From positions 52,945 through 116,944 of the forward strand of contig NZ_BDCH01000043.1 in NCBI RefSeq assembly GCF_001613405.1: 64,000 bases of DNA. Direction: 5' to 3'. The translations under genes and the position numbers were made by a program. Below are positions 17,515-25,568 of this stretch, one piece after another (position 1 is the first letter of the stretch; each line of letters starts with the position of its first letter). The notes under the pieces were generated by a model. The model saw only the letters and a list, made by a program, of their open reading frames with translations. It was not told where the DNA came from and ran no database searches. The stretch is from Nocardia crassostreae (lineage in GTDB: Bacteria; Actinomycetota; Actinomycetes; Mycobacteriales; Mycobacteriaceae).

Positions 17515-18006
17515 GTGACCAAATCACCCGCATTGCCCGCGGAGGTGACCGCCGTCCTGGACCGGTTCTTCACCGCGGAACTGTCCACCCACGCCCGTGA
17601 TCGCACGCCGGTGACCGTCCCGGTCGCGCCGCTGTGGCTGCCCGAGCGCGGGGATATCCTGGTGAGCACCGGAATCGGCGTGCCGCACAAGGCCTTCCAC
17701 GCCCGGCGCAATCCGAAGGTGGCGCTGCTGTACTCCAATCCCACCGCCAGCGGACTGGCCGATCCGCCCGTCGTGCTGGTCCAGGGTGATGCGCGGGTCT
17801 CCGAGATCATTACCTGGGACGACGAATTGGAGCGTCAGTGGGCAAAGGTGTGGACCGCCCAGCCCAAGGGCGTCGGCTCGGATCCGATCACCAAACGGCT
17901 GTTCTGGTGGTACTACATGCGCCTCAAGATTCATGTCACGCCCATCCGGGTGCGCTGGTGGCCCGGCCGCGATATGACCGCCGACCCTCGGGAGGTGATC
18001 CTGTGA
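17515..18006 (+). CDS. Pyridoxamine 5'-phosphate oxidase-like (split-barrel flavin) protein
   Basis: 163 residues. VTVPVAPLWLPERGDILVST, the KAFHARRNPKVALLYSNP segment and VLVQGDARV form the split-barrel beta pattern of PPOX-like flavin/F420 proteins. Mycobacterial relatives include F420-dependent reductases and haem- or flavin-binding proteins; the cofactor cannot be decided here. It is coupled by GTGA overlap to a second, more diverged member of the same fold, suggesting the two act together or as a heterodimer. Divergent from ilvA. Confidence 0.75.
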   Translation: MTKSPALPAEVTAVLDRFFTAELSTHARDRTPVTVPVAPLWLPERGDILVSTGIGVPHKAFHARRNPKVALLYSNPTASGLADPPVVLVQGDARVSEIITWDDELERQWAKVWTAQPKGVGSDPITKRLFWWYYMRLKIHVTPIRVRWWPGRDMTADPREVIL

Positions 18007-18440
18007 CGACCCTGTCCGAAGAACTGCTCACGGCCCTGGGCCGCTTCAGCGACGGCGTGGTGCTCAGCGCCGACGATCCGGCCGGGTATCCGGTGGACCT
18101 GCGGTGCCGCCCGCGGCTCGAGGGCGACGCCCTGGTGATCGACCGGCCCGCATGGTTCGACGCCGTCGACGGACCCGCCGCGCTGCTGGCGCATTTCCAT
18201 GACGACCAGGGCTGGAACATGAAATCGGTGCTCGCCCGGGGGACCATCGAAACCGGGGACGGCACAATCGTTTTCACCCCGGCCACGGTGGACGACAATG
18301 CCGGTTCGCCCGCCCAGCTCATTCGCATGATCCGGACCAGCAGTCGCACCGCCACGGCCTATCTGCGCCGCCGCAATCTGCCGCGGCCGTCGATTCCCTG
18401 GGAAACCATCAAACAAGCCAGGGCGGCCACCAAACGCTGA
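18003..18440 (+). CDS. Second split-barrel flavoprotein-like protein
   Basis: 145 residues from a GTG overlapping the upstream stop. The order GVVLSADDPAGYPVDLRCRP, LVIDRPAWFDAVDG and NMKSVLARGTIETG is consistent with a diverged pyridoxamine-phosphate-oxidase-like barrel, followed by a basic helical tail (AYLRRRNLPRPSIPWE). Such tandem pairs occur in Nocardia and Mycobacterium. No catalytic residue can be assigned. The similarity is weaker than for its neighbour, so the family call leans on context. Confidence 0.55.
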   Translation: MTTLSEELLTALGRFSDGVVLSADDPAGYPVDLRCRPRLEGDALVIDRPAWFDAVDGPAALLAHFHDDQGWNMKSVLARGTIETGDGTIVFTPATVDDNAGSPAQLIRMIRTSSRTATAYLRRRNLPRPSIPWETIKQARAATKR

Positions 18441-18554
18441 CTCCGGATACGGCGTGGCGAGCCGGGAGGCGGGGGCGGCGCGGTTTAGGGTCTGGACAAA
18501 TCAGGCGAATCGACCCATCCACGTGCTTCACCTCGACCACCTCGGAGGCGAGCT

Positions 18555-19154
18555 GTGCCGGAGGCAGTGCGCGTCAAAGCAGAGGCAGTGCGCGTCAAAG
18601 CTGTGAAAGCGCTGGTAGCGCTGGGGGTTTGCCTGGCGTGTGGTGCGGCGCTGGGTATCCCGGTGGCCGCGGCCGAGGAGCCGGAGCGGCCGGACAGCGG
18701 GTCCTCGGAACAGGCGGAGGAGCCGCCGTCGAGCTGGTGCGGGGGCGGGGACTTCCGGTGGACCGCCGTCGACGGGGCCATCGGCATGAGTCCCCGGGTG
18801 CTGACCTTCCTCTCCGTCGGCAAGCTCTGGGACTGCGTCGGATGGCCGGGAATCACCGGCGGCACCTTCACCGGCGTGCACATTGCGGCCTCGGACTGCA
18901 TGCACCCGGCCGACGGTCCGATCACCGTCGATATCACCTGGTCGAACGGGGAGTTCAGCCGACTGTGGGGGCCGTGGCCGGTGGGCATGTCGCAACCCAC
19001 GGTCGGGCCGTTGCAGGTCGTGTCCGGCCTCGGGGAAGGCACCTGGGCCAAGGTCGTGGCCGAATACGAGATGATGACGCCGGAGATGGTGATGGGCTGT
19101 TTCGGCCCCGGAATCACCACCGGCGTGGGCAAGGTGAGCGCGTCCATGCGGTGA
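18555..19154 (+). CDS. Secreted hypothetical protein
   Basis: 199 residues. A GGAGG site 6 nt before the GTG at 18555 fixes the start. A signal peptide is evident: a basic n-region containing a duplicated EAVRVKA heptapeptide, then the hydrophobic core LVALGVCLACGAALGI and a PVAAAEE cleavage region. The mature part has five cysteines (around SWCGGGD, WDCVGWPG, SDCMHP, GCFGPG) likely forming disulfides. No domain recognised. It is probably an exported Mycobacteriales protein of unknown role. Confidence 0.75.
   Translation: MPEAVRVKAEAVRVKAVKALVALGVCLACGAALGIPVAAAEEPERPDSGSSEQAEEPPSSWCGGGDFRWTAVDGAIGMSPRVLTFLSVGKLWDCVGWPGITGGTFTGVHIAASDCMHPADGPITVDITWSNGEFSRLWGPWPVGMSQPTVGPLQVVSGLGEGTWAKVVAEYEMMTPEMVMGCFGPGITTGVGKVSASMR
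18561..18602 (+). repeat. 21-bp tandem duplication in a signal peptide
   Basis: GAGGCAGTGCGCGTCAAAGC occurs at 18561-18580 and again at 18582-18601, each followed by one differing base. In frame, it doubles the heptapeptide EAVRVKA in the positively charged n-region. Confidence 0.9.
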
Positions 19155-19219
19155 AAGGTGTTTCCTGGTTGTGACACGGCCGACCGAGAAACCGAACACT
19201 CGGCCCCTACCGTGGCGCT

Positions 19220-19942
19220 ATGCCCGTACGCAGACGCTCCGCCTTACTGGCCACCCTGGTGGTCGATCAACCGGGCCGGCCGCAGATCATCCTGGGTGAA
19301 CTGCGGCGGGTCATACTCGACGGCGCCGCGCCGCCGGGGACGGTGATACCGCTGCGCGAGATCGCCGAACTGTTCGGCGTCAGCCATATCCCGGTGCGCG
19401 ACGCGCTCAAGACGCTGGTGGGGGAGGGTCTCGTCACCCACGAACAGCGCGCCGGATACGCCGTCGCCCAGCTGACCGCCGCCGAGCTGCGCGAAATGTA
19501 CATTGTGCGGCAGACCCTGGAGGAGGCCGCCCTCGCCACGGCCGCCCGCCAGGCCACCGCCGCCGACCGGTCCGCGCTCATCGAGGCCAACGATCTGCTC
19601 GAACACGCCATTCGCGATGCCGATCCGGTTGCCTACCAACGGCATTCGCGCACCTTCCACCTCGCGCTGACCCGGCCGTCGCGGCTGTTCCGGCTGGTGC
19701 ACATGCTCGAATCCGCCTGGAATGTAACCGAACCCGTGCAATCCATGGTGCACGTGTCCCAGGCCGATCGGGAACGGCTGCACGGCGATCACAATCTCAT
19801 GCTGGACGCCTTCCTGGATCGTGACGTGGACCGGCTGCTGTCCATCGCGCGACGGCATCATGTGCGACTCGAACAGGTCATCGCCACCTTGCCGGAGCAG
19901 GACGGCCTGCTGGCGGCGCCGGATATATCGATAGCGCAATGA
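19220..19942 (+). CDS. GntR-family regulator with FCD domain
   Basis: 240 residues. The N-terminal winged helix has IPLREIAELFGVSHIPVRDALKTLVGEGLV with the typical GntR recognition pattern SHIPVRDAL. The C-terminal FCD helical bundle includes the metal/ligand histidines (YQRHSRTFHLALTRPS and RRHHVRLEQ). It lies 84 bp upstream of, and codirectional with, an NCS1 transporter, so it probably controls uptake of that transporter's nucleobase or hydantoin-like substrate, which may also be the inducer. The operator is not identified. Confidence 0.9.
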   Translation: MPVRRRSALLATLVVDQPGRPQIILGELRRVILDGAAPPGTVIPLREIAELFGVSHIPVRDALKTLVGEGLVTHEQRAGYAVAQLTAAELREMYIVRQTLEEAALATAARQATAADRSALIEANDLLEHAIRDADPVAYQRHSRTFHLALTRPSRLFRLVHMLESAWNVTEPVQSMVHVSQADRERLHGDHNLMLDAFLDRDVDRLLSIARRHHVRLEQVIATLPEQDGLLAAPDISIAQ

Positions 19943-20026
19943 CCGGGCAATGGCGGTGCAATGCCGGGGCAACGGCCTGTTCCTACCGTGAGCCGATCCA
20001 CCCTCGGACCTCGGATCGGATGCGCA

Positions 20027-21526
20027 ATGACCGATATCGTCACGCCCGCGACAGCGGCGCCGCCTGACTCAGAGTACGACCCGCTTCTCACCAATGCGGA
20101 TCTGGCCCCGCTACGCGAACAGCGTTGGGGCACATACAATATATTCGCCTTCTGGATGTCGGATGTGCACAGCGTCGGCGGATATGTCACCGCGGGCAGC
20201 CTGTTCGCGCTCGGACTGGCCGGGTGGCAGGTGCTGGCGGCCCTGCTCATCGGCATCACCATCGTGTACTTCCTGTGCAATCTCGTCGCCGCGCCCAGTC
20301 AGCGGGCGGGGGTGCCGTATCCGGTCATGTGCCGCAGCGCCTTCGGGGTGATCGGCGCGAATGTTCCGGCCATTATTTGCGGACTGATCGCGGTGGCCTG
20401 GTACGGGATTCAGACCTATCTCGCCTCGTCGGCGCTGATCGTGGTGGCCGTCAAGCTGTTTCCGGGGCTCGCGCCCTATGCGGTCACGGCGGACTACGGC
20501 TTCCTCGGGCTGTCGCTGCTGGGCTGGTGCGCCTATCTGGTGCTGTGGGTGGTGCAGGCCGCGGTGTTCTGGCGCGGGATGGAATCGATTCGCAAGTTCA
20601 TCGACTTCTGCGGTCCCGCGGTGTATGTCGTCATGTTCGCGCTGTGCGGGTATCTGATCTGGAAAGCCGGTTGGGGCGCCATCGATTTCGAGCTGGGCGC
20701 GGTGACATTGACCGGCTGGGAATCGATTCCGGTCATGCTGGGGGCGATCGCGCTGGTGGTGTCCTACTTCTGTGGGCCCATGCTCAATTTCGGCGACTTC
20801 TCCCGCTACAGCAAGTCCATGGCGGCGGTGCGGCGCGGCAATCTGCTCGGGCTGCCGGTCAACTTCCTCGCCTTCTCGCTGCTGGTGGTGATCACCGCCT
20901 CGCTCACGGTGCCGGTGTACGGCGAACTCATTACCGATCCGGTGGAGACGGTGGCCCGCATCGACTCCACCTTCGCGATCGTGTTGGGGGCGTTGACCTT
21001 CACCATCGCCACCATCGGCATCAATATCGTGGCCAACTTCATCTCCCCGGCCTTCGACTTCTCCCATGTCGGCCCGCAGCGGATCAGCTGGCGCATGGGC
21101 GGGATGATCGCGGCGGTCGGATCGGTGCTCATCACGCCGTGGAATCTGTACAACAATCCGGAGGTCATCCACTACACCCTCGAAGTGCTGGGCGCCTTCA
21201 TCGGGCCGCTGTTCGGCGTGCTCATCGCCGACTACTACCTGGTGCGCAATCGCACCATCGTGGTGGACGATCTGTTCACCATGTCGGAGAGCGGAAGCTA
21301 CTGGTACCGCAAGGGCGTGAATCCGGTGGCGGTCATCGCCACGGCCGTGGGCGCGGCCTTCGCGGTGTTCCCGGTACTGGCCAAGGATCTGCCCGGGATG
21401 TACACCGCCGCGCAGTACAGCTGGTTCATCGGCTGTGGGCTGGCACTGGTCGTCTACTACGGTTTAGCTGGTGATTTGCGGAAGCGGCTGTCCGGTGATT
21501 CTGTAAATGTGACGGAGGCTACATAA
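20027..21526 (+). CDS. NCS1-family nucleobase/hydantoin:cation symporter
   Basis: 499 residues from the ATG at 20027, with about 12 hydrophobic helices. LREQRWGTYNIFAFWMSDVHS, the PYPVMCRSAFGVIGANVPAI segment and the MLNFGDFSRYSKS region are NCS1 hallmarks, closest in pattern to allantoin/uracil/hydantoin permeases. The protein imports its substrate with Na+ or H+. An upstream GTG frame adds 22 residues without merit. The GntR neighbour is the likely regulator; no catabolic enzyme gene follows. Confidence 0.9.
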   Translation: MTDIVTPATAAPPDSEYDPLLTNADLAPLREQRWGTYNIFAFWMSDVHSVGGYVTAGSLFALGLAGWQVLAALLIGITIVYFLCNLVAAPSQRAGVPYPVMCRSAFGVIGANVPAIICGLIAVAWYGIQTYLASSALIVVAVKLFPGLAPYAVTADYGFLGLSLLGWCAYLVLWVVQAAVFWRGMESIRKFIDFCGPAVYVVMFALCGYLIWKAGWGAIDFELGAVTLTGWESIPVMLGAIALVVSYFCGPMLNFGDFSRYSKSMAAVRRGNLLGLPVNFLAFSLLVVITASLTVPVYGELITDPVETVARIDSTFAIVLGALTFTIATIGINIVANFISPAFDFSHVGPQRISWRMGGMIAAVGSVLITPWNLYNNPEVIHYTLEVLGAFIGPLFGVLIADYYLVRNRTIVVDDLFTMSESGSYWYRKGVNPVAVIATAVGAAFAVFPVLAKDLPGMYTAAQYSWFIGCGLALVVYYGLAGDLRKRLSGDSVNVTEAT

Positions 21527-21536
21527 TCCGCATGCG

Positions 21537-21554
21537 AATGCGTATTTGAAAGCA
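21537..21554. promoter_or_regulatory. Possible NsrR operator before nsrR
   Basis: AATGCGTATTTGAAAGCA has a TGC-n10-GCA dyad around TTTGAAA, similar to the ATGCATTT-n-AAATGCAT type of NsrR site. It lies 50 bp before the nsrR start in an AT-rich island, consistent with autoregulation of nsrR-hmp. Confidence 0.4.
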
Positions 21555-21603
21555 CAGGCTCTAAATAAGCGTTTCTCAGTCGGAATAAGTACCGTGGGAG
21601 TCA

Positions 21604-22061
21604 TGCAGCTCTCACGGTTCACCGATCTCGGACTGCGTGCGCTCATGCGGCTGGCCGTCAGCAGCGGCGCCGAGGAGCGCGTCACCGCCAAACTCATTGC
21701 ACGACAGGTCAATGCCTCCGAGAACTATGTGGCCAAGGCGGTCTCCAAGCTCGCCGATCTCGGCTACGTGGCCTCGCAGCGCGGTCGCACCGGCGGCATC
21801 TTCCTCACCGACGCCGGTCGCACCACCACCATCGGCACCATCGTCCGCAAACTCGAAGGCGATAGCGAAGTCATCGAATGCGTTGGCGACAATCCGTGCC
21901 CATTGGCGGGTGCCTGCCGTTTGCGGGGCATTCTCGCCACCGCGCAGGATGCGTTCTATTCCGAACTCGATCGCTACATCCTGGCCGATCTGGTGACCCC
22001 CCGAACCATCGAGCTGCTGCATATGCCGGCCTTCCCGGCGGCCACCTTGGTCAACGATTAG
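21604..22061 (+). CDS. nsrR: Nitric oxide-sensing Rrf2 repressor NsrR
   Basis: 152 residues. The N-terminal winged helix starts MQLSRFTDLGLRALMRLA and includes VNASENYVAKAVSKLADLGYV. Cysteines 93, 99 and 105 (ECVGDNPCPLAGAC) follow the C-x5-C-x5-C spacing of NsrR, which carries an NO-sensitive Fe-S cluster. When NO damages the cluster the repressor releases its targets. hmp starts 9 bp downstream, so this is a self-contained NO-sensing and detoxification operon. Confidence 0.93.
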
Positions 22062-22070
22062 GAGATAGCA

Positions 22071-23306
22071 ATGACGCTCGCACAGGATGCCGCCCTCGAC
22101 ACCATTCCGGAGCTGGAGCCCGAGCACGCCGCGGTGATCGGCGCGACCCTGCCCCTCGTCGCCGCGCACATCGACCGGATCACCCCGCTCTTCTATCAGA
22201 AGATGTTCGCGGCCCATCCGGACCTCCTGCGCGACCGCTTCAATCGCGGCAACCAGGCCCAGGGCGCCCAGCAGCGCGCCCTCGCGGCGTCCATCGCTGT
22301 CTTCGCCGCGCACCTCATCGATCCGGCGCTGCCGCATCCCCGGGAACTGTTGTCCCGCATCGGCCACAAGCACGCCTCGCTGGGGGTCACCGCCGCGGAA
22401 TACCGCATCGTGCACGAGCATCTGTTCGCCGCAATCGTGGAGGTGCTCGGCGCGGACACGGTCACCCCCGACATCGCCGCCGCCTGGGACCGCGTCTACT
22501 GGCTCATGGCCACCACACTCATCGATTTCGAGGCGGGCCTGTACGAGCAGGCCGGTGTCGCCGCGGGCGATGTCTTCCGCGACGCCATGGTCGTGCAGCG
22601 GATCGACGACCCCTCGGGCGTCGCCGTCTTCGTCGTCGAATCTATGGACCCGGCCACCCCGCTACCGGAAGGACTTCCCGGCCAATACATCTCGGTCGGC
22701 GCCGACCTCCCCGACGGTGCCCGCCAGCTCCGCCAATACAGCCTGATCGACCGCGCCCGCCCCGATCGCCTGGCCTTCGCCGTGCGCCGGGTGCCCGCCG
22801 AAGCGGGCAGCCCCGAAGGCGAAGTCTCCTCCTGGCTGCACGACACCATCGACACCGGCGACCGCCTCCAGATCACCCTCCCCTTCGGCGATCTCACCAT
22901 CGACACCACCGCCACCACACCCCTGGTCCTCATTTCCGCGGGCATCGGCATCACCCCCATGGCGAGCATCCTCGAATACCTGTCCGCCGAAACCTCGCCC
23001 CGCCGAACGGTTTTCCTGCACGCCGACCGCTCCGCCGCCGACCATCCCCTCCGCGACCGGGTCACCGCCCTGTGCGCCGCCCTGCCCGACTCCTACTTCC
23101 GCTGGTGGTACCGCGACGACGACCACGGCTACCTCGACCTCGCCGAAGTAGACCTGCCCGCCGACGCCGACTATTACCTCTGCGGCGGCCCCGGCTTCCT
23201 GCAATCCGCCCGCTCCCAACTGCTGGCCGCCGGAATCCCCTGCGACCGCGTGCATTTCGAACTCTTCGTGCCCAACGACTGGCTGCTCGACGAGGGCCGC
23301 TCCTGA
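22071..23306 (+). CDS. hmp: Flavohaemoglobin, nitric oxide dioxygenase
   Basis: 411 residues: a globin domain (1-150) with distal Tyr42 (LFYQKMF) and proximal His101 (GHKHASLGV), then a ferredoxin-reductase-like FAD domain with RQYSLI, and an NAD(P) domain with GIGITPM and CGGPGF. It oxidises NO to nitrate with O2 and NAD(P)H. AGGAG precedes the ATG. Coupled to nsrR in one operon; expression should rise on nitrosative stress. Confidence 0.96.
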   Translation: MTLAQDAALDTIPELEPEHAAVIGATLPLVAAHIDRITPLFYQKMFAAHPDLLRDRFNRGNQAQGAQQRALAASIAVFAAHLIDPALPHPRELLSRIGHKHASLGVTAAEYRIVHEHLFAAIVEVLGADTVTPDIAAAWDRVYWLMATTLIDFEAGLYEQAGVAAGDVFRDAMVVQRIDDPSGVAVFVVESMDPATPLPEGLPGQYISVGADLPDGARQLRQYSLIDRARPDRLAFAVRRVPAEAGSPEGEVSSWLHDTIDTGDRLQITLPFGDLTIDTTATTPLVLISAGIGITPMASILEYLSAETSPRRTVFLHADRSAADHPLRDRVTALCAALPDSYFRWWYRDDDHGYLDLAEVDLPADADYYLCGGPGFLQSARSQLLAAGIPCDRVHFELFVPNDWLLDEGRS

Positions 23307-23337
23307 CGGAGCTCCCGGCCCTTGACCCGCAGCCGCC

Positions 23338-23430
23338 TACCCCGACCTCGGCGGTACGATCCTGGACCTGAACCAAGCCCACGCCCTCGGCAACGAAATC
23401 TTCGCGAACCAACTCGCCGCCAATCCCTAA
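23338..23430 (+). pseudogene. Possible 3' remnant of a lost gene
   Basis: An open stretch with genome-like codon use reads YPDLGGTILDLNQAHALGN, then EIFANQLAANP and a TAA, with no start and nothing matching upstream, where the hmp stop lies 32 bp away. It looks like the tail of a gene whose front was deleted. I do not recognise the family. It overlaps the barstar-like gene end by 4 bp. Confidence 0.35.
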
Positions 23431-23984
23431 CCAGCCGTTGGCGGATCGAACCAGTTCGGAGCCCACATTCCGATGCGCCGCAGTTCCAGGCCAGGTTTGT
23501 CCGACTGCACCAAGCAGAGCAGCCGCCCGCCGAGTAGTGCTGCCGACCAGGCTCGTTCGGCGACAACCTCGAGCAGCGTGTGGGCGTCGTCTCGCTGGGC
23601 GGTGGCGAAGACGTCGAAGCTGGTCAGGACCAAGACGAAGCCCGTCGATCGAGCCCGGACATCGACCAGGGCCTCGTCGAAAGCTTCACCCAGGCAGTGC
23701 CATTGGTCGTGGCAGATATATCCCAGAGCCGAACCCAGGTCGCGAAACATGTGCGGCGTGATCAACCATGAGGCGTCGACGGTCAGCACCGTATAGCCGT
23801 GCCGACGTAGCCATTCGACGGTCGAGTCCAGCCGGGTGCGGCTGTGGGTCAGCCGAACCGGGGAGCGGAGCATCAGTTGATAATCCAAACGCCCGGAATC
23901 GGTCGCGCGATCGAAAGCCGCCACGGCAGCCAGCATGTCACCATTCGGTCGCCCCGGCCATGGGACTGAACTCTGAAACATCAT
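23427..23984 (-). CDS. Barstar-like (RNase inhibitor family) protein
   Basis: 185 residues. The core RRHGYTVLTVDASWLITPHMF, then the HDQWHCLGEAFDEALVDV region, follows the barstar fold pattern of beta strand, helix and the conserved aromatic/acidic helix. A roughly 50-residue N-terminal extension precedes it, common in actinobacterial members. True barstars inhibit secreted barnase-type RNases; many actinobacterial relatives sit without a toxin, as here. The inhibitory role is therefore unproven. Confidence 0.65.
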   Translation of the reverse strand: MMFQSSVPWPGRPNGDMLAAVAAFDRATDSGRLDYQLMLRSPVRLTHSRTRLDSTVEWLRRHGYTVLTVDASWLITPHMFRDLGSALGYICHDQWHCLGEAFDEALVDVRARSTGFVLVLTSFDVFATAQRDDAHTLLEVVAERAWSAALLGGRLLCLVQSDKPGLELRRIGMWAPNWFDPPTAG

Positions 23985-24069
23985 CGACCGGGAACTGGTG
24001 GCGGTGGCTACTAGCGAAATGCCGCCACCAGTTCCTTGTGATCACACGTCCAGCAAAGAAGACGGTCGA

Positions 24070-24675
24070 TCAGCGGGGTGAGCCGTTGGTCCCGTTGGTC
24101 GCGGAACTCGACCGGTGGGCGGTGATGGTGGCGAGGACGCCGCTCAGCCAGGGGGTGTAGCGGTCGGGGGCGGTGTCGATCTCGGCGGGGAGGGTTTCCG
24201 GGTGCACCCACGAGATGGTTTCCACCTCATCGGGGTTCGGGTGGGGCGTGGCGTCGGCGAGGTGGCCGATGAGGACGTGGTCGAATTCGAATTCGACGCG
24301 GCCGGTGCTCGGGTCCGAAGCCTGGTAGGTGAAGGCGCCGATTTCGGTGAGGTCGGCGGCCAGGCCGAGTTCCTCGTGGAGGCGAATGGCCGCGGCGTCG
24401 ACCACGGATTGGCCGGGGGCCGGGTGGCCGCAGCAGGTGTTGGTCCACAGGAGGGGGAAGCGGGTCTTGACTCCGGCTCGCTGTTGCAGGAGGACCTGGC
24501 CGTCGGGGTTGAAGAGGAGGACCGAGAAGGCTCGGTGGAGGCGGCCGGGGGCCGTGTGGGCCGCCGCTACCGAGAGGGATCCGGCGGCGTGGCCCTGCTC
24601 GTCCACGAGCTCGACGAGCAGGGTTTCACGGTCGATCGCCGGGGTGGCGTCGGATGCGGTGGGGGGGCCGGTCAC
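24070..24675 (-). CDS. idi: Isopentenyl-diphosphate delta-isomerase, type I
   Basis: 201 residues of the Nudix fold: LHRAFSVLLFNPDGQVLLQQRA, the active-site cysteine in LWTNTCCGHP and the metal-binding glutamates in RLHEELGLAADL, and FEFDHVLIG. It interconverts IPP and DMAPP with a divalent metal. The GTG start overlaps the methyltransferase stop (GTGA), making it the last gene of the 2-methylisoborneol operon, where it would supply DMAPP for GPP. The Ser/Thr/Asn-rich tail is unremarkable. Confidence 0.92.
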   Translation of the reverse strand: MTGPPTASDATPAIDRETLLVELVDEQGHAAGSLSVAAAHTAPGRLHRAFSVLLFNPDGQVLLQQRAGVKTRFPLLWTNTCCGHPAPGQSVVDAAAIRLHEELGLAADLTEIGAFTYQASDPSTGRVEFEFDHVLIGHLADATPHPNPDEVETISWVHPETLPAEIDTAPDRYTPWLSGVLATITAHRSSSATNGTNGSPR

Positions 24676-25550
24676 CTACCCACCTTATCGGCGGTGATCA
24701 TGAGGTATTGGAAGCTGCCCTCCTTGTACGAGGTCAGGAAGGGTTTTTCCACGCCGGTGGCCAGTTCGGAGTGGGTGCGCAGCTCCCAGTAGGGGATGGT
24801 GTCGGGCGTCAGATCGCGGACGGCGACGGGGACCAGGTTATTGGCGGCCAGAGCCTTGAAGTACTCACTGCGGGGGTGGATATTGCAGCCGTAGTGGGCG
24901 TCGATCCAGCTCACGGAGGCCGAGCGAGCGCCGAAGACGTCGTTCGAGCAGCCGGTGATGCAGACGTAGCGGCCGCCGGGTTCGAGCAGACGGGAGAACT
25001 CGGCGAAGAGTTCGAAAAGGTCCACGTACATGGTGGTTTCATTGGTCCAGATGCCGCGCTTGGAACCCGAGTCGAAACCGGTGTCGAGCATATTCTTGAA
25101 GTGGAACCGGACCTTCTCCGAGACGCCGCGTTCCCGGGCTTGATCATTGGCGAAGCCGACCTGGTATTCGGAGATGGTGACGCCGTCCACCCGGCAGCCG
25201 AATCGCTGATTGGCCATGAAGCTGGTGCCGCCGCGCCCGGAACCGCCGTCCATGAGCTGATCGCCGGGGCGCACATCGCCGAGCTGGTCGAGCAGCGCGT
25301 CGGCCTGTGCGGTCTCCAGTCGGTGCAATTCCTTGACCAGCCGCTCCTGCCGGGTGTCCTCCGGCCCTTCCAGCACCGACAGATCGGGTGCGCCGATGCC
25401 GTAGTGATGGTGGTAGAGCCCGTCCACCTCACCGAGCTTGGTGTTGACACGATCATCGTTGGGATTGTTGTTCCAGTACGCGGCAACCGATTTCTGATAT
25501 TCGGTGCGCAGGACACCATCGGGTTCGGTCTGAGGCTCGAGCACGGTCAT
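24672..25550 (-). CDS. Geranyl diphosphate 2-C-methyltransferase
   Basis: 292 residues, the length of known GPP methyltransferases. The SAM-binding loop is QLMDGGSGRGGTSFMA near residue 100; YWNNNPNDDRVNTKLGEVDGLYHHHYG at the N-terminus (core LYHHHYGIG) and SWIDAHYGCNIHPRSEYF are typical of the family. It methylates GPP at C2 to give 2-methyl-GPP, the substrate of the neighbouring cyclase. AGAGGA lies upstream of the ATG, 18 bp after the cyclase stop. Second step of the pathway, presumably cytosolic or shell-associated. Confidence 0.93.
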   Translation of the reverse strand: MTVLEPQTEPDGVLRTEYQKSVAAYWNNNPNDDRVNTKLGEVDGLYHHHYGIGAPDLSVLEGPEDTRQERLVKELHRLETAQADALLDQLGDVRPGDQLMDGGSGRGGTSFMANQRFGCRVDGVTISEYQVGFANDQARERGVSEKVRFHFKNMLDTGFDSGSKRGIWTNETTMYVDLFELFAEFSRLLEPGGRYVCITGCSNDVFGARSASVSWIDAHYGCNIHPRSEYFKALAANNLVPVAVRDLTPDTIPYWELRTHSELATGVEKPFLTSYKEGSFQYLMITADKVGR

Positions 25551-25568
25551 GGCGGTAAATCCTCTCGA

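Noticed and set aside
23427..23984. Toxin-antitoxin pair with the barstar-like gene as antitoxin
   Set aside because: No barnase-like or other toxin gene adjoins it; only an unidentified gene tail overlaps its end.
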